Shown here one piece after another: positions 32,391 to 43,452 of a DNA stretch of 64,000 bases. The first letter of the stretch is position 1. The number at the start of each line of letters is the position of its first letter. Source of the DNA: Microvirga mediterraneensis (lineage in GTDB: Bacteria; Pseudomonadota; Alphaproteobacteria; Rhizobiales; Beijerinckiaceae); contig NZ_JACDXJ010000001.1 in the NCBI RefSeq assembly GCF_013520865.1, positions 1,116,001 to 1,180,000 of the forward strand, given 5' to 3'. A model generated the notes under the pieces. That model saw only the letters and a program-made list of their open reading frames with translations. It did no database searches and was not told where the DNA came from. Both the position numbers and the translations under genes were made by a program.

Positions 32391-33992
32391 TTACTTGCCC
32401 TTGATGTCCACGCCGTAGAAGGTGTGGCGACCGAACGGCGAGAGCTTGAAGTCTACGACTTCCTTGCGGATCGGCTTCAGCTGCACGGCGTGAGCCACGG
32501 TGAACCAGGGAGCCTGCTCCTTGAAGACTACCTGGGCCTGCTCGTAGAGCTTGGTACGCTCGGCCTGATCGGTCGTGACCTTCGCCTTCGTGACGAGATC
32601 ATCGAACGGCTTGTAGCACCACTTGGCAATGTTCGAGCCCGAGTTGCTCTGTGCCGAGGCACAGCCCAGCAGGGTGTGCAGGAAGTTGTCCGGATCGCCG
32701 TTGTCGCCCGTCCAGCCCAGCTGAGCCATCTGGTGCTCACCGGCCTGCGCCCGCTTGCGGTACTCGCCCCATTCGAAGCTCTTGATCTCGGCCTTCACGC
32801 CGATCTTGGCGAGATCGGCCTGCATCAGCTCGGCGATGCGGCGGGCGTTCGGGTTATAGGGACGCTGCACCGGCATGGCCCACAGGTCGGTCTCGAGACC
32901 ATTCGGGTAGCCGGCTTCCGCCAGGAGCTTCTTGGCGGCTTCGGGGTTGTACTCGTCTTCCTTTACGTTGTCGTTGTACGACCACATGGACGGCGGGATC
33001 GGGTTCTTGGCCGGAACGCCCGAGCCGAGGAACACGGCGTCGACGATCGCCTTCTTGTTCATGGCCATGTTGAAGGCCTTGCGGACGCGCACGTCATCGA
33101 AGGGCTTCTTCGTGGTCTGGTAGGCGAGATAGCCGATGTTCAGGCCGGGCTGCTCGAGAATCTGGACGTTCGGGTCCTTCTTCATGGCCTCAAGGTCAGC
33201 CGGGTTCGGATACGGCATGACGTGGCATTCGCCCTTCTGGAGCTTCGCCCAGCGCACGGAGGCGTCCGGGGTGATCGAGAAGACGAGGTCGTCAAGAGCA
33301 GCCTTGCCGCGGAAATACTCGGGGAAGGCCTTGTAGCGGATGATCGCGTCCTTCTGGTACTGCACCAGATAGAACGGGCCCGTGCCGATCGGCTCCTGGT
33401 CGATCTTTTCAGGGCTGCCGGCCTTCATCATGGCATCGGCATATTCCTTCGACTGAACGCTCGCCCACATCATGGCGAGGTTGGCCAGGAACGGGGCCTC
33501 CGGCTGGTTCAGGGTCACGCGGACGGTGTAATCGTCAACCTTCTCGACCGACTTCAGGAGCTTGGGCATGCCCATGTCGCTGAAGTAGGAGTGGTTCGGG
33601 CTGGTGACCTTGAAGTAAGGATTCTCTTCCTTCCACTGACGCTCGAACATGAACACGATGTCGTCGGCGTTCATGTCGCGGGTCGGCTTGAAGTTCTTGT
33701 TGGAATGCCACTTCACGCCCTTGCGCAGGTGGAAGGTGTAGACCGTGCCGTCAGCGGAGACGTCCCACTTCTCGGCGAGGCTCGGCTGAACCTTCGTGCC
33801 GCCGCGCTCGAACTCGACGATGCGGCTGTAGATCTGCTCGCTGGCATCGAACGAGGTGCCGGTGGTGTTCACGCCAGGATAGAAGTTCTCGGGGCTGCCC
33901 TCGGAGCAATAGACGAGGGTTTTGGCAGCCAGCGGGGCGGCGGCCAGAAAAGCCGGAACGCAGATGGCTGCGAAAAGGGCTGATTTTTTCAT
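32391..33992 (-). CDS. dppA: dipeptide ABC transporter, periplasmic binding protein
   Basis: A 533-residue precursor with signal peptide ([20 protein letters not shown], cleavage near residue 23). [20 protein letters not shown] is the hallmark start of mature DppA, followed by [20 protein letters not shown]. The length matches E. coli DppA (535). It binds dipeptides, and in some species haem, in the periplasm. About 218 bases separate it from the upstream kinase gene. That gap is AT-rich around 34080-34115 and probably holds the promoter, but no clear -35/-10 pair stands out. Confidence 0.93.
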   Translation of the reverse strand: MKKSALFAAICVPAFLAAAPLAAKTLVYCSEGSPENFYPGVNTTGTSFDASEQIYSRIVEFERGGTKVQPSLAEKWDVSADGTVYTFHLRKGVKWHSNKNFKPTRDMNADDIVFMFERQWKEENPYFKVTSPNHSYFSDMGMPKLLKSVEKVDDYTVRVTLNQPEAPFLANLAMMWASVQSKEYADAMMKAGSPEKIDQEPIGTGPFYLVQYQKDAIIRYKAFPEYFRGKAALDDLVFSITPDASVRWAKLQKGECHVMPYPNPADLEAMKKDPNVQILEQPGLNIGYLAYQTTKKPFDDVRVRKAFNMAMNKKAIVDAVFLGSGVPAKNPIPPSMWSYNDNVKEDEYNPEAAKKLLAEAGYPNGLETDLWAMPVQRPYNPNARRIAELMQADLAKIGVKAEIKSFEWGEYRKRAQAGEHQMAQLGWTGDNGDPDNFLHTLLGCASAQSNSGSNIAKWCYKPFDDLVTKAKVTTDQAERTKLYEQAQVVFKEQAPWFTVAHAVQLKPIRKEVVDFKLSPFGRHTFYGVDIKGK

Positions 33993-34210
33993 TACCTAGG
34001 TCCTCTGAGACGGCTCTACTCGTGGCCGTTCTGTGACGGAGTTAAGGTGCGAAGCCCCGATAATGTCAATCTGTCCATGAAACAATGGATAATTTTTAAA
34101 GGAAATTTACCATTTTCTGCCGTTGGGGCAGCCGGAATCGGGGGCGGTCAGGGTCAATTTTCCGCGATTCCGAACACTTTTTGTCCACAATCCGAAGATC
34201 CTGAGATCTG

Positions 34211-36127
34211 TCAGGCGGGAGTGCCGCAAGCCTGATCCAGGTGAGCGGCCTCGGCTACCTTCGCGGCGAGGTCGGCGCGGCTGAAGGGCTTGTGGAGCAT
34301 CAGGTAGTCGTCCGGCAGCCGCTTCGGGTCGGCATATCCCGTCACGAGCAGGATTCCGAGGCCGGGCCGGACCTCCCGCGCCTTGCTGGCGAGGTCGGTT
34401 CCCGTCATGCCGGGCATCGCAAAGTCGGCGATGAGGAGATCCAGCTGATCGTCCGCCTTCAGGATATCGAGGGCCGACGATCCGTCCGCGGCCTCCACGA
34501 CCCGGTGCCCCATTTCGGTCAGGTACGCAGCCGTGACCGTCCGGACGTCCGCATCGTCGTCGACGAGAAGAATGCGCACCTTGGGCGCGTTAGGTGAGAT
34601 CGCCTGCTGCTCCTGCGGCCCTTTCTCCTGTTCTGCAGCGGCACGGGACAGGTAGAGCTCCACCATCGTTCCCGATCCGACCGTGCTGTGGATGGTTACG
34701 GTGCCGCCGGATTGCTGCGCCAGCCCATACACCATGGGCAGCCCGAGGCCGGTGCCCTTCCCCACCTCTTTGGTCGTGAAGAAGGGTTCGAGCACCCTGG
34801 TCAGAACCTCCGGGGGAATGCCGCTTCCGGTATCCGCGACCGAGATCACCACGTATTCGCCGCCGCTCAACTCAGGGATCCGACCTTCGTTCACCGTCTC
34901 GTTACGGGTCGAGAGGGTCAGAATGCCGTTCTCGGCCATGGCGTCGCGGGCGTTGATGCAGAGGTTGAGGATCGCGAGTTCGAGCTGGTCCGGGTCGACC
35001 ATGGCGGTCCAGAGACCTTCGCTCAGATGCCGCTCGATCCGGATCACGCCGCCAAGGGTGCGGGTCAGCAGGTCGTTCATGCCGGTGATGACCTGGTTCA
35101 CGTCCACGGCCTGAAGCCGCAGGTCGCGCTGGCGGCTGAAGCTCAGGAGCCGCTGGGTCAGGGAGGCGCCCCGCTCCGCGGCGTAAGTGGCGTTCTGCAG
35201 GAGCCGGGTCAGCCGGGGATCGTCGGGAGCCCGGCGGGAGGCGAGATCCAGGCTGCCGAGGACCGCCATCAGCAGGTTGTTGAAATCGTGGGCGACGCCG
35301 CCCGCGAGGGTTCCGAGAGCCTGCATCTTGTCCGCCTGCCGCAGGCGCATCTCCATCAGCTTGCGCTCGGTGATGTCGCGCTCGATGGTGGCCAGGTTCG
35401 TGACGGTTCCGGCTTCGTTCAGGATCGGGATGTGGTTGATGAGGATCCACTGGGTCGTGCCGTCGGGCGTGGTCCGCTCCTCGATCACCTCGTCGGGCGC
35501 GCGCGCCGAAACGGCCCGGCGTTCCGCCTCCTCGATCATCGTGGCCCGCTCCGGCGGGACGTAATCCCGCTCCTTGCGGCCAAGGCAGTCCTCCGTGCCG
35601 CAGCCGAGGCTTCGCGCCTTGCTGGCGTTCAGGCGGACGAAGCGGCCCTCCAGATCCTTGAACGAGATCAGGTCGCCCGTGCTTTCCATCAGTCCGCGCA
35701 GAAGGGCTCGTTCCGTGTCAAGCTTGCGGGCCAGCATGCGCCGCTGATAGGCCGCGGCCACCATGTTGGAGAGGGCGGCCGGATCCCAGGGCTTCGGCAC
35801 ATAGGCCATGATGCGGCCTTTGTTGACCGCCCCGATGACGGCCTTGAGATCCGCATATCCGGTGAGAAGGATCGCATCGGCATCGGTCTCGTGGCGGGCC
35901 TGAGCCAGGAATTCGTCTCCCTGCATCTCGGGCATGCGCTGGTCCGAGATGATGATGGCAATGTCGGGCTCGTGCCGGATGATGTCGAGCGCCTGGAGGG
36001 GCGAGGAGGCCGTCAGGACCCGGTAGTCGTTCTCGAACAGATCCTCGAGCGCAATCAGGATGTCCGGTTCGTCATCGACGACCAGGATCGTGCCATTTGT
36101 TGATTTCATCTCGCTCGGCAGGGTCAT
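34211..36127 (-). CDS. hybrid histidine kinase: REC-PAS-HisKA-HATPase-REC
   Basis: A 638-residue soluble kinase. The N-terminal receiver has its phospho-acceptor at Asp62 (IIISDQRMPEMQGDEF). A PAS domain spans about 140-255 (ESTGDLISFKDLEGRFVRLN). The HisKA histidine is His280 (GGVAHDFNNLLMAVLGSLDL), and the ATPase domain runs to about 495 (ADTGSGIPPE, then EVGKGTGLGLPMVYGLAQQSGG). The C-terminal receiver has Asp568 (LLIADFAMPGMTGTDL). It overlaps the upstream kinase gene by four bases and is the last gene of the chemosensory cluster. No DNA-binding or GGDEF output domain is present, so its target is not visible. Confidence 0.92.
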   Translation of the reverse strand: MTLPSEMKSTNGTILVVDDEPDILIALEDLFENDYRVLTASSPLQALDIIRHEPDIAIIISDQRMPEMQGDEFLAQARHETDADAILLTGYADLKAVIGAVNKGRIMAYVPKPWDPAALSNMVAAAYQRRMLARKLDTERALLRGLMESTGDLISFKDLEGRFVRLNASKARSLGCGTEDCLGRKERDYVPPERATMIEEAERRAVSARAPDEVIEERTTPDGTTQWILINHIPILNEAGTVTNLATIERDITERKLMEMRLRQADKMQALGTLAGGVAHDFNNLLMAVLGSLDLASRRAPDDPRLTRLLQNATYAAERGASLTQRLLSFSRQRDLRLQAVDVNQVITGMNDLLTRTLGGVIRIERHLSEGLWTAMVDPDQLELAILNLCINARDAMAENGILTLSTRNETVNEGRIPELSGGEYVVISVADTGSGIPPEVLTRVLEPFFTTKEVGKGTGLGLPMVYGLAQQSGGTVTIHSTVGSGTMVELYLSRAAAEQEKGPQEQQAISPNAPKVRILLVDDDADVRTVTAAYLTEMGHRVVEAADGSSALDILKADDQLDLLIADFAMPGMTGTDLASKAREVRPGLGILLVTGYADPKRLPDDYLMLHKPFSRADLAAKVAEAAHLDQACGTPA

Positions 36128-37848
36128 GAAACAATACGCCTCGGGATCGTGATAGTGAAACGCGCGCCCCCCTGGGGGCCTGCATCCACCGCAATCGATC
36201 CTTTGTGGGCCTGGACGACGCTATAAGCGATGGCAAGGCCAAGTCCAGTTCCAGACCCTACGGGCTTGGTGGTGAAGAACGGTTCGAAGATGCGCTCCCG
36301 CAATTCTCCCGGAATTCCCGGCCCAGTATCGCTGATCTTGATGCTATAGGTTGTCTCGTCGCTCTCAGTTTCAATGTCTATGCCGCCGGTTCCCTTGATC
36401 GCATCGGCGGCATTGCCGACGATGTTCATGACCACCTGGTTCAGAAGGGCGGGCGAGCAGTAAAGATCGGGAACCGCGTTGTAATGGCGGCGCACATCGA
36501 TCCGGGTGCCGAGCCTGTGGCCCAGAAGAGCCAGGACGGTTTCGATCGATTCCGGCACGTTGACCGTCTGGAAATCACCTTCGTCCAGGCGGGAGAAGCG
36601 TCTCAGGTTGAGGACGAGCTCCTGAATCCGGGCAAGGCCCAGCTTCATGGCGCCGACCCGGTCGCGGGATTTCTGCACTTGCCGTTCCAGACCGGCTTCC
36701 GGCGGGGGCTTTGCGGCGATCTCCGTCAGCAGGTTCTCCACGGTTCCCTGGTGCGCCTGGATGAACGCGAGGGGATTGTTGATCTCGTGGGCGATGCCCG
36801 CCACCAATTCGCCGAGGGACGCCATCTTGGCGGCTTGGACGAGCTGCGCCTGCGTGCCTTTGAGGAGATCGTTAGCCTCCGCCAGCTCGCGATTGGCATT
36901 GGCGAGCGCCTCGGCGGAGGCTGCCTCCGCCCGGGCCTTCGCAAGGGCGAGCTCTCGCTCGCGCAGTTCAGCCTCGATGCGCCAGTTCTCATCCTGCATG
37001 AGCTTGCGCCGGACGAGCGCGCGGATGCGCACGCGCATCACGTCGGCCTCGACCGTTGAGGGAACGATATCGTCGACACCTGCGGCAAAGGCACGGGCGA
37101 GCAGGTCGCCGCCATCTTCGTGGCCGAGTCCCACGATGGCAAAGCTAGGGGCATCCGCTCCGGGCAGGGGCGCAAGGCCGCGATAGAGGTTCAGCTGACG
37201 GCATAGCTCGATCCCATCGAAACCCGGACTGAGCAGGTTGACCAGAACGCAATCCCAGGTGGCATCCACTCCGCGGACGAGCCGGAGAGCCTCGGTCGGC
37301 TCCGAGGCCGGCGTCACCGCGTAGCCTTCATGGGCCAGCAGGTTCTGGAGGTAGGTGCGGTGCGTCGTGCTGTCGTCCACGATCAGGACGCAGGCGCGGC
37401 GGAAGGTGCCGAAACTCGGGGATTGCCGCTCTTCCTGGGAGTTCCCGATGGGAGACGAGCGCCGACGCAGCAGCGCCTTGATCCGCAGAACGATGAGTTC
37501 CTGCTCGGCGGATTTGGAGATGTAGGCGTCCGCGCCGCTCTCCAGTCCCTGCCGCTCGACGGTCCGTTCCCTGGCTTCGGTCAGCATGATGACCGGGATT
37601 GCCCGTGTCCGGACGTTGAGGCGCATCTGACGGGTCAGCTCGTCTCCGTTCATGCCGGGAAGATGGTAGTCGGCGATGACGAGATCGGGCAGCTTCTCGT
37701 TCAGGCTGTCGAGGGCCGCTTCCGCCGTGGATCGCCAGGAGACGTTGAACCCGTTCGTCTCGAGCATGTGGCGCAGCTGAAGGGCCTGGGTTTCCGAATC
37801 CTCGACCAGGAGAATCTCGGCCGCCTGTGCGACGGAACCGGCACTCAT
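36124..37848 (-). CDS. hybrid kinase with two N-terminal receivers, the second degenerate
   Basis: A 574-residue soluble protein: REC1 at about 10-127 with Asp60 ([17 protein letters not shown]), REC2 at about 151-275, a coiled-coil at 285-340, HisKA with His354 ([18 protein letters not shown]), and an HATPase domain ([35 protein letters not shown]). REC2 has Asn204 where the phospho-acceptor Asp is expected ([12 protein letters not shown]), and the usual late Lys is missing ([10 protein letters not shown]). It should therefore act as a non-phosphorylated pseudo-receiver. The gene overlaps cheB and the next kinase by four bases each. CheA might phosphorylate REC1 (inference). Confidence 0.92.
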   Translation of the reverse strand: MSAGSVAQAAEILLVEDSETQALQLRHMLETNGFNVSWRSTAEAALDSLNEKLPDLVIADYHLPGMNGDELTRQMRLNVRTRAIPVIMLTEARERTVERQGLESGADAYISKSAEQELIVLRIKALLRRRSSPIGNSQEERQSPSFGTFRRACVLIVDDSTTHRTYLQNLLAHEGYAVTPASEPTEALRLVRGVDATWDCVLVNLLSPGFDGIELCRQLNLYRGLAPLPGADAPSFAIVGLGHEDGGDLLARAFAAGVDDIVPSTVEADVMRVRIRALVRRKLMQDENWRIEAELRERELALAKARAEAASAEALANANRELAEANDLLKGTQAQLVQAAKMASLGELVAGIAHEINNPLAFIQAHQGTVENLLTEIAAKPPPEAGLERQVQKSRDRVGAMKLGLARIQELVLNLRRFSRLDEGDFQTVNVPESIETVLALLGHRLGTRIDVRRHYNAVPDLYCSPALLNQVVMNIVGNAADAIKGTGGIDIETESDETTYSIKISDTGPGIPGELRERIFEPFFTTKPVGSGTGLGLAIAYSVVQAHKGSIAVDAGPQGGARFTITIPRRIVS

Positions 37849-38921
37849 TCGCCCTCTCCCCGCGCCAGCCTCAGGATCCGGGGGGCAATCAGGTCCAGGG
37901 GCAGGCTGACATTGGCGCCGCCCAGGCGGGCCGCAGCGGCGGGCATACCGTAGACCACGGCGGTGCTTTCGTCCTCGGCCAGTCCATAGCCTCCAGCCTG
38001 GCGCAGCTCGACGAGGCCCTGCGCGCCATCTTCGCCCATGCCGGTGAGGATGACGCCCAGGCCCCTCCGGCCGACGGATCGGGCCATCGATTGAAACAGC
38101 ATGGTGGCGGAGGGCCGCTGGTTGCCCAAAGGAGGCTCGGCGCTCACCTTCAGGGTGCCCGCAGGGGAAAGCAGCAAGTGCCGGTCGCCGGGCGCCACAT
38201 AGACATGGCCTGCAACCGGGATTTCCTGATCCTGCGCCAAGCGGACCTTCAAGGGCAGCAGCCCGTTCAGCCAGGAGGCGAAGCCCTCCATGAACGGCGC
38301 GCCCATATGCTGGACGAGGAGGACCGGCAGGGAGAAATCCGCCGGGAGAGCCCCGAGGACCTTCGCGAGAGCCGGCGGTCCGCCCGTGGAAGCGGCAATC
38401 CCCATGATGCTCGGGCGCGCCGCGCGCCATTCCGGGTCGCGTCTGACCGGCGCGACGGCCGTCTTCTCGCGCCATGGCGCGAAGGAACGCTGCCGGACCA
38501 CAGGCACCTGGCTCATGATGTAGAGCTGGGTGCAGATGGTGCTGGCGATCCCCGCATAATTGGCGCTGGAAAGACCCACGGGCTTTTCCACCACCGTGAG
38601 CGCGCCGGCCCGCAGCGCGTTCATGGAGATCTTGAGCGAGGAATCCTCGATGCTGTCGGCGATGACTACGATGGGCGTCGGATGTTCCGACATGATTCGG
38701 CGCGTGGCCTCGAGCCCGTCCATCCCGGGAAGCCGGATATCCATGGACACCACATCCGGCTCCACGCGGCCGATTTCCTGGAGGGCCTCCTCGGCCGAGC
38801 TGACGGCGGCGGCCACCACGAGGCGGGGATCGCTGGCGATGATATGGACGAGCAGCTGACGGACGACGAGGGAATCCTCGACGACCATCACCCGCACCCT
38901 TGGCTGAGACGCCATGCTCAT
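37845..38921 (-). CDS. cheB: chemotaxis protein-glutamate methylesterase CheB
   Basis: A 358-residue two-domain enzyme. The receiver has its phosphorylated Asp in VSMDIRLPGMDGLEATRRI. The C-terminal methylesterase shows the catalytic Ser (IMGIAASTGGPPAL), His (LLVQHMGAPFMEGFA) and Asp (ILTGMGEDGAQGLV). It removes methyl groups from MCP glutamates when phosphorylated by CheA, resetting the receptor. In Wsp systems the counterpart is WspF. It lies 10 bases after cheA and overlaps the kinase gene downstream. A second ATG six bases in (38915) is possible. Confidence 0.94.
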   Translation of the reverse strand: MSMASQPRVRVMVVEDSLVVRQLLVHIIASDPRLVVAAAVSSAEEALQEIGRVEPDVVSMDIRLPGMDGLEATRRIMSEHPTPIVVIADSIEDSSLKISMNALRAGALTVVEKPVGLSSANYAGIASTICTQLYIMSQVPVVRQRSFAPWREKTAVAPVRRDPEWRAARPSIMGIAASTGGPPALAKVLGALPADFSLPVLLVQHMGAPFMEGFASWLNGLLPLKVRLAQDQEIPVAGHVYVAPGDRHLLLSPAGTLKVSAEPPLGNQRPSATMLFQSMARSVGRRGLGVILTGMGEDGAQGLVELRQAGGYGLAEDESTAVVYGMPAAAARLGGANVSLPLDLIAPRILRLARGEGE

Positions 38922-38931
38922 CGCCGCAAAC

Positions 38932-41145
38932 TCACAACACCTGCCCGATCGTCGCCAGGAGCTCGCGCTGATCGAACTTCTGCTTGGTAATATAGGCGCT
39001 CGCGCCCAGATCCAGACCCTTGCGCACGTCCTCCGGATCGGCCCGCGACGTCATGAGAATGACCGGCAGGGTGGACAGCCGCGGATCGTTCTTGATCGCC
39101 TGCAGCAGCCCGAATCCGTCCATGCGCGGCATTTCCACGTCGGCGATGACGAGATCGACCATGGCCTCGCCCGACCGCAGGACGTGTAGGGCATCGATGC
39201 CGTCGACGCTGAGGAGGACTTCATAGCCCTGCGCCTCCAGAATGCTCTTCTCGAGAGTGCGGGTGGTGATGGAATCGTCGACCACGAGAATCGTCCGCGC
39301 CCGCCGTTCTTCCTCGGGAGCCCACCGGGCAAGCCCGAGGCCTCCGGCCGCGAGGCTGCCTTCGTTCTTCACCCAATGCTCGACCAGCTTGTCGGGGCTC
39401 AGCACGAGGGCCGGCATCTCGCTTTCCAGAAGAACGGTGCCCGAGACCAGCTCGTTCATCCCGACCGCCTGGATGTCGCTGACCAGCATCGTCCGGACAT
39501 CGTGGAAAGTATTGACGGCGAGCGCGCAGGTGCGCGCGCCGTGGCGGACGAGCACGGCCTTCACGTGTCCAGCCTCGGTGGGGAGGGGGGCATTCGGGGA
39601 TCCTGTCAGGGCTGCGAGGGCGACGACTGGAACGATAACGTCCTGTCCCCCGATCTCGATCCGTGCCGTAGGACGGCCTTCCACACTTTCCAGCGTGTCG
39701 GCGGGCAGCCGCAGGAGGCGCACCACCGCGTGGGAGGGCAGGCCGAACATCCGCTCCTCCGCTTCCAGGAGCAGCAGCGGCTGGCGCGCCGCCGTGAAGG
39801 GCACGTTCAGCAGGATCTCCGTCCCATGGGGATAGCGCGGCCGCATCAGAACGGAGCCCTGCAATTTGCGGGCGGCCTCGGCGACCACGGACAGGCCCAT
39901 GCCCCGGCCCGACAGCCGGTCGACCTCGCCGGCCGTCGAGAAACCGGGGGCGAAGACGAGGGACAAAAGCTGGTCCATCATCGGCGGCGGATGGCCTGCG
40001 GCCCGTGGCTGCAGCAGCCCGCGTTCGACGGCGACCTCCTCGATCCGCGCCAGGTTCGGTCCCCGTCCGTCGTCGCGGACGGCGATGACCAGACGCCCGC
40101 CGCGGGAGGCCAATTCCAGGGTGACCTCGGCCCGCTCCGCCTTGCCTTTTGCAAAGCGTTCCTCCGGCGGCTCGATTCCGTGGCTCACCGCATTGCGCAG
40201 GAGGTGCATCACGGGATCCTTGAGAGCCTGAAGCACCTGCCTGTCCGCCTGGATGTCGAGGCCGATGCTGCGGACGTTCACGTCGCGTCCCGCCTTGCGC
40301 GCGATCTCCCTGACCATATGGCCGAAGCCGCCGAAAACCGTCTCCGCCGAGACGAGGGAGACGCGATCGATGTTGTCGCGAACCTGACGTGCCGCCTGTT
40401 CGATGGACCAGCTCGACTGCCGTCTGTCCCGGGATAGGGCGGACAGCCTGCGGAACAGCGCTTTCAGCCCCTGGTCGAAATCGCGCAGGCGCGGGGCGAA
40501 GGACGGGATGCTGCGGGAGCCGGCGCCGTCGGGACCGCGCTGTGCGGTCGAACTCAGCGTGTTGACCTGCCCGTGAAGCTGATCCCAGCTTCGCCTGAGG
40601 CCCCGGACCTCGAGTTCGATCTGCCGCAACGTGTCGTCGATTCCCTCATTGGCCTGCAACTCGGCCAGAAGCTGATGCATGGAATCGGACAGTTCCTCCA
40701 TCTGTCCGGTGGCGACACGGAGATAGGCTCCCGCGCCGGCATCAGCATGTGCATCAGCCTTCGGGACCGTTGGTTCCGGCTCGATCGGCGCTGGCTTCGA
40801 AACCGGGGCCGGCGCCGTCTCCTGTTCCGGCGGCTTCAGGACATCCGCGACGAGATCCTCGATGAGGTCGAGGTTCTGCCTCACCGTTGCGATGGCGGGC
40901 TCATCCAGGGATAGCTGGCCGTCGAGCACCTGGGAGAAGAGCGCTTCGAGCTGATGGGCCACTTCCTCCACGGCCGGCAGGTCGACGGCGCGGGCCGCGC
41001 CCTTGAGGCTATGCGCCCGGCGAAAGACGTCGGTCAGGTCAATCTCGCCCCCGCCCGCGTGGTCGAGCGCGGCCCGGATCGCCTGAAGATGCTCCCGGTG
41101 CTCGGCCTCGAAGGCTGCCAAAAGCTGCTTGCGAATATCCGTCAC
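38932..41145 (-). CDS. cheA: CheA hybrid kinase with C-terminal receiver (WspE/FrzE-like)
   Basis: A 737-residue protein. The Hpt domain carries the phosphorylated His in DVFRRAHSLKGAARAVDLPA (near residue 46). A linker without a CheY-binding P2 domain is followed by dimerisation and ATPase regions (LLRNAVSHGIEPPEERFAKG, VRDDGRGPN, GRGMGLSVVAEAARKLQGSV). A CheW-like domain (about 455-585) and a receiver (ILVVDDSITTRTLEKSILEA, DLVIADVEMPRMDGFGL) complete it. The Hpt-kinase-CheW-REC order equals WspE and FrzE rather than flagellar CheA. It autophosphorylates in response to the MCP and may pass phosphate to its own receiver, CheB and the downstream receivers. Confidence 0.93.
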   Translation of the reverse strand: MTDIRKQLLAAFEAEHREHLQAIRAALDHAGGGEIDLTDVFRRAHSLKGAARAVDLPAVEEVAHQLEALFSQVLDGQLSLDEPAIATVRQNLDLIEDLVADVLKPPEQETAPAPVSKPAPIEPEPTVPKADAHADAGAGAYLRVATGQMEELSDSMHQLLAELQANEGIDDTLRQIELEVRGLRRSWDQLHGQVNTLSSTAQRGPDGAGSRSIPSFAPRLRDFDQGLKALFRRLSALSRDRRQSSWSIEQAARQVRDNIDRVSLVSAETVFGGFGHMVREIARKAGRDVNVRSIGLDIQADRQVLQALKDPVMHLLRNAVSHGIEPPEERFAKGKAERAEVTLELASRGGRLVIAVRDDGRGPNLARIEEVAVERGLLQPRAAGHPPPMMDQLLSLVFAPGFSTAGEVDRLSGRGMGLSVVAEAARKLQGSVLMRPRYPHGTEILLNVPFTAARQPLLLLEAEERMFGLPSHAVVRLLRLPADTLESVEGRPTARIEIGGQDVIVPVVALAALTGSPNAPLPTEAGHVKAVLVRHGARTCALAVNTFHDVRTMLVSDIQAVGMNELVSGTVLLESEMPALVLSPDKLVEHWVKNEGSLAAGGLGLARWAPEEERRARTILVVDDSITTRTLEKSILEAQGYEVLLSVDGIDALHVLRSGEAMVDLVIADVEMPRMDGFGLLQAIKNDPRLSTLPVILMTSRADPEDVRKGLDLGASAYITKQKFDQRELLATIGQVL

Positions 41146-41172
41146 GACACGCGCGTCCCCACCCTCTGCCGG

Positions 41173-42849
41173 TTACAGGCGGTAGCGCTCGGCAAGGCCG
41201 AGAAGCTGCTGTGCGAGGGACGACAGGTTGGCGGCGGCCGTATCGAGCTGGCGGGTGCCCGCGGCCGTCTGCTGGCTGGCCTGGCGGATGTTCTGGAGGG
41301 CTCCCATCACCTGCTCGATGCCGAGCTGCTGCTGGTTGGTCGACGCGATGATCTGCTGGAAGGTCTGGACGCTCTCCTGGATCTGTCCGGAGATGCCGGT
41401 GATGGTCTGCTGCGTGGTGTCCGTACGCTCCTTGCCGGCGGCCACGCGCTTCACGGCCTCTTCCGTGAGCATCACGGACGAATTGATGCCGCGCTGGATG
41501 TCGCCGAGGATCGAGCGGACCTGCAGGGTCGCGTCCTTCGCCTGGTCGGCGAGCGTCTTCATCTCGGAGGCCACCACCGCGAAGCTGCGTCCGTTCTCGC
41601 CGGCCGCAGCCGCCTCGATGGCGGCGTTGAGGGCGAGAAGATGCGTGCGCTCGGAGATGTCGTTGACGGACGTGATGATCTCGCCGACGGCCTGCGTCTT
41701 CTCGCTCAGGGCGACGATGTTCTCCGCCACCGCTTCCGCCTGCTCGCGGATGGCATCCATGGCGCGGGCCGTTTCCTCGACCGCCTGCAATCCCGAAACG
41801 CTGGTCTGCGCCGCGGCCTGGGCCGATGCGATGACCTCCTGCGCGCGCTTGCCGATCTGGGTTCCCGAATGGGTGATCTCGTCGACCGTTGCGGCGGTTT
41901 CCTGGACGGCTGCCAGCTGCTCCTCGACGGAGGCCGCCTGCTCCTGGGTCGAGGCACGAATTTCCGCCGCGGCGGCGTTCAGGTTCTCCGTCGCCTCTCG
42001 GCTCTGTTGCGCGAGTTGGCGCAGGCCGTCGACCATGGTGTTGAGCGTGGCGCCGAGATGCCCGATCTCGTCCTTGCCGGCCATGGCCTTCTGGCCGCCG
42101 AGTTCCCCGCGCCCGACCCGCTCGACGAAGCTCATGAAGTTGCCGAGAGGGCCGGTAATGGAGGAGCGCAGCGCATAGGTGATCAGGACGCTCAAGAGCG
42201 CCGCGATCGCTACGGCCAGAATGATCGACATCCGGCTCTGCTCATAAACTTCGCCGATCCGTCTCTGCCCGATCGTGATGGCTTCGCCGAGGACGCTGCG
42301 GGCTTGAACGAGATTCCTGTTCCAGGATTCACGGCTGGCGTTGAGGCCGTTCTGGGTCGCGGCGACGGCGGCGAGGTCGTTGCTCTGCTCGGCGGCGAAC
42401 TGTCTCTCCGTCAAGATGCGGATCTGGCGCAGGTCCCCGCTGGCGCGGCTGAAAATCTCGGCGATGCGCCGCCAGGCGTCGGCTCTCTGCGTGGTGACAG
42501 ATCGGGTGACGAAGTCGTTCACCGTCGCGATGGCCTGCGCCATCGCGGCTTCCGTCCCAACGGCCTGCTGCTCCCACGCGCGGGTCAGGTCCTCGCCCGA
42601 CGATTGCTGCTGGCCCAGGGAACGCAGGTAGAAGCGGGAGAGAATTTCCTCGCGCAGGCCCCGCATGTTGTTCTGCAGATCGCCGAGCTCCTCGATCTGA
42701 CGCATCAGCGCCAGATCGCGGGTCACGATCGTCTCCGTGGACTGGCGGACATCGTCCAGCTGGTTGATGGCATAGACGCAGAGCCCGACCATCAGCGCGA
42801 CGATGAAGGCGAAGCCGAGAAGAATGCGGTTGGCGATCGAGATCGTCAC
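41173..42849 (-). CDS. methyl-accepting chemotaxis protein
   Basis: A 558-residue receptor. TM1 is at about 8-30 ([20 protein letters not shown]), followed by a periplasmic four-helix-bundle-like sensor of about 160 residues, TM2 ([20 protein letters not shown]), HAMP ([15 protein letters not shown]) and a signalling domain. The hairpin tip is near [20 protein letters not shown]. The C-terminus ends [10 protein letters not shown], without the NWETF-type CheR tether. The start is a GTG at 42849, one base after the upstream cheW stop, with GGAG six bases before it. A longer frame to 43038 would run into cheW. It corresponds to WspA by content and would sense an envelope or ligand cue. Confidence 0.93.
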   Translation of the reverse strand: MTISIANRILLGFAFIVALMVGLCVYAINQLDDVRQSTETIVTRDLALMRQIEELGDLQNNMRGLREEILSRFYLRSLGQQQSSGEDLTRAWEQQAVGTEAAMAQAIATVNDFVTRSVTTQRADAWRRIAEIFSRASGDLRQIRILTERQFAAEQSNDLAAVAATQNGLNASRESWNRNLVQARSVLGEAITIGQRRIGEVYEQSRMSIILAVAIAALLSVLITYALRSSITGPLGNFMSFVERVGRGELGGQKAMAGKDEIGHLGATLNTMVDGLRQLAQQSREATENLNAAAAEIRASTQEQAASVEEQLAAVQETAATVDEITHSGTQIGKRAQEVIASAQAAAQTSVSGLQAVEETARAMDAIREQAEAVAENIVALSEKTQAVGEIITSVNDISERTHLLALNAAIEAAAAGENGRSFAVVASEMKTLADQAKDATLQVRSILGDIQRGINSSVMLTEEAVKRVAAGKERTDTTQQTITGISGQIQESVQTFQQIIASTNQQQLGIEQVMGALQNIRQASQQTAAGTRQLDTAAANLSSLAQQLLGLAERYRL

Positions 42850-42850
42850 G

Positions 42851-43450
42851 TCAGACTCCAGGAACAAGAGGTGTGGGCAGGAAGGGGCGCAGAAGGCGCT
42901 CGGTATCGAGAAGAGAGAGCGTTTCGTCCTGCCCGTCCGGGCCGGATTGAAATTTACCGTACCCGGTGACCGCATCATTGCGGAAACCGGTCGCATCGTC
43001 GCCCGCCAGGGGGAGGATATCCTCGACGGCATAGGCACGCTCGACCCTCAGCGCCACCTGCGGCTGCTCGTGCCGGAGCAGGACGAAGTGCTGGTTCTCG
43101 TTCTCCGTGGCGGACGGCTCGAGGCCAAGGGCGAGAGCGAGATCGATCACGCTCACCAATCGACCGCCCCGGCCGAACAGGCCGATGAGGGCCGGCGGAC
43201 CATCGGGAACGGGCATGCATTTCTGGGGCGGCATGACCTCGGCCACGGCATCGACCGAAAGGCCGAAGCGCTCTCGGCCCGTACCGCAAACCAGGGCGCG
43301 GAGAAGGATTTCCGCCGGAGCCCCTGCGCCGTCTTTTCGTGCCGCGAGGCGTTCCGTGCGCTCGTCAAGAATATGTTGCATGCGCTCCTCGGCGGAGCGG
43401 ACACGGACACGTTCCATCAGTTTCAGCTTCCGGCGCGCGGATCTCGCCAC
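42851..43450 (-). CDS. cheW: CheW-like adaptor (second of two)
   Basis: A 199-residue protein. A basic helical N-terminus ([20 protein letters not shown]) precedes a CheW domain starting near residue 45 ([60 protein letters not shown]). The C-terminal region past residue 150 is not obviously CheW. It couples the MCP to CheA at the membrane. It lies between cheR and the MCP gene, two bases after the cheR stop, matching the position of a WspB/WspD-type adaptor. The charged N-terminal extension is longer than in E. coli CheW. Confidence 0.9.
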   Translation of the reverse strand: MARSARRKLKLMERVRVRSAEERMQHILDERTERLAARKDGAGAPAEILLRALVCGTGRERFGLSVDAVAEVMPPQKCMPVPDGPPALIGLFGRGGRLVSVIDLALALGLEPSATENENQHFVLLRHEQPQVALRVERAYAVEDILPLAGDDATGFRNDAVTGYGKFQSGPDGQDETLSLLDTERLLRPFLPTPLVPGV

Positions 43451-43452
43451 GA

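Noticed and set aside
34047..34235. Plus-strand 62-codon frame between dppA and the kinase gene
   Set aside because: No ribosome site, Gly/Pro/Ile-mixed composition without pattern, and it overlaps the kinase stop; the region is better read as the dppA promoter gap.
42850..43038. N-terminal extension of the MCP to 43038
   Set aside because: It would read through the 3' end of cheW out of frame; the GTG at 42849 has a ribosome site and directly precedes the first transmembrane helix.
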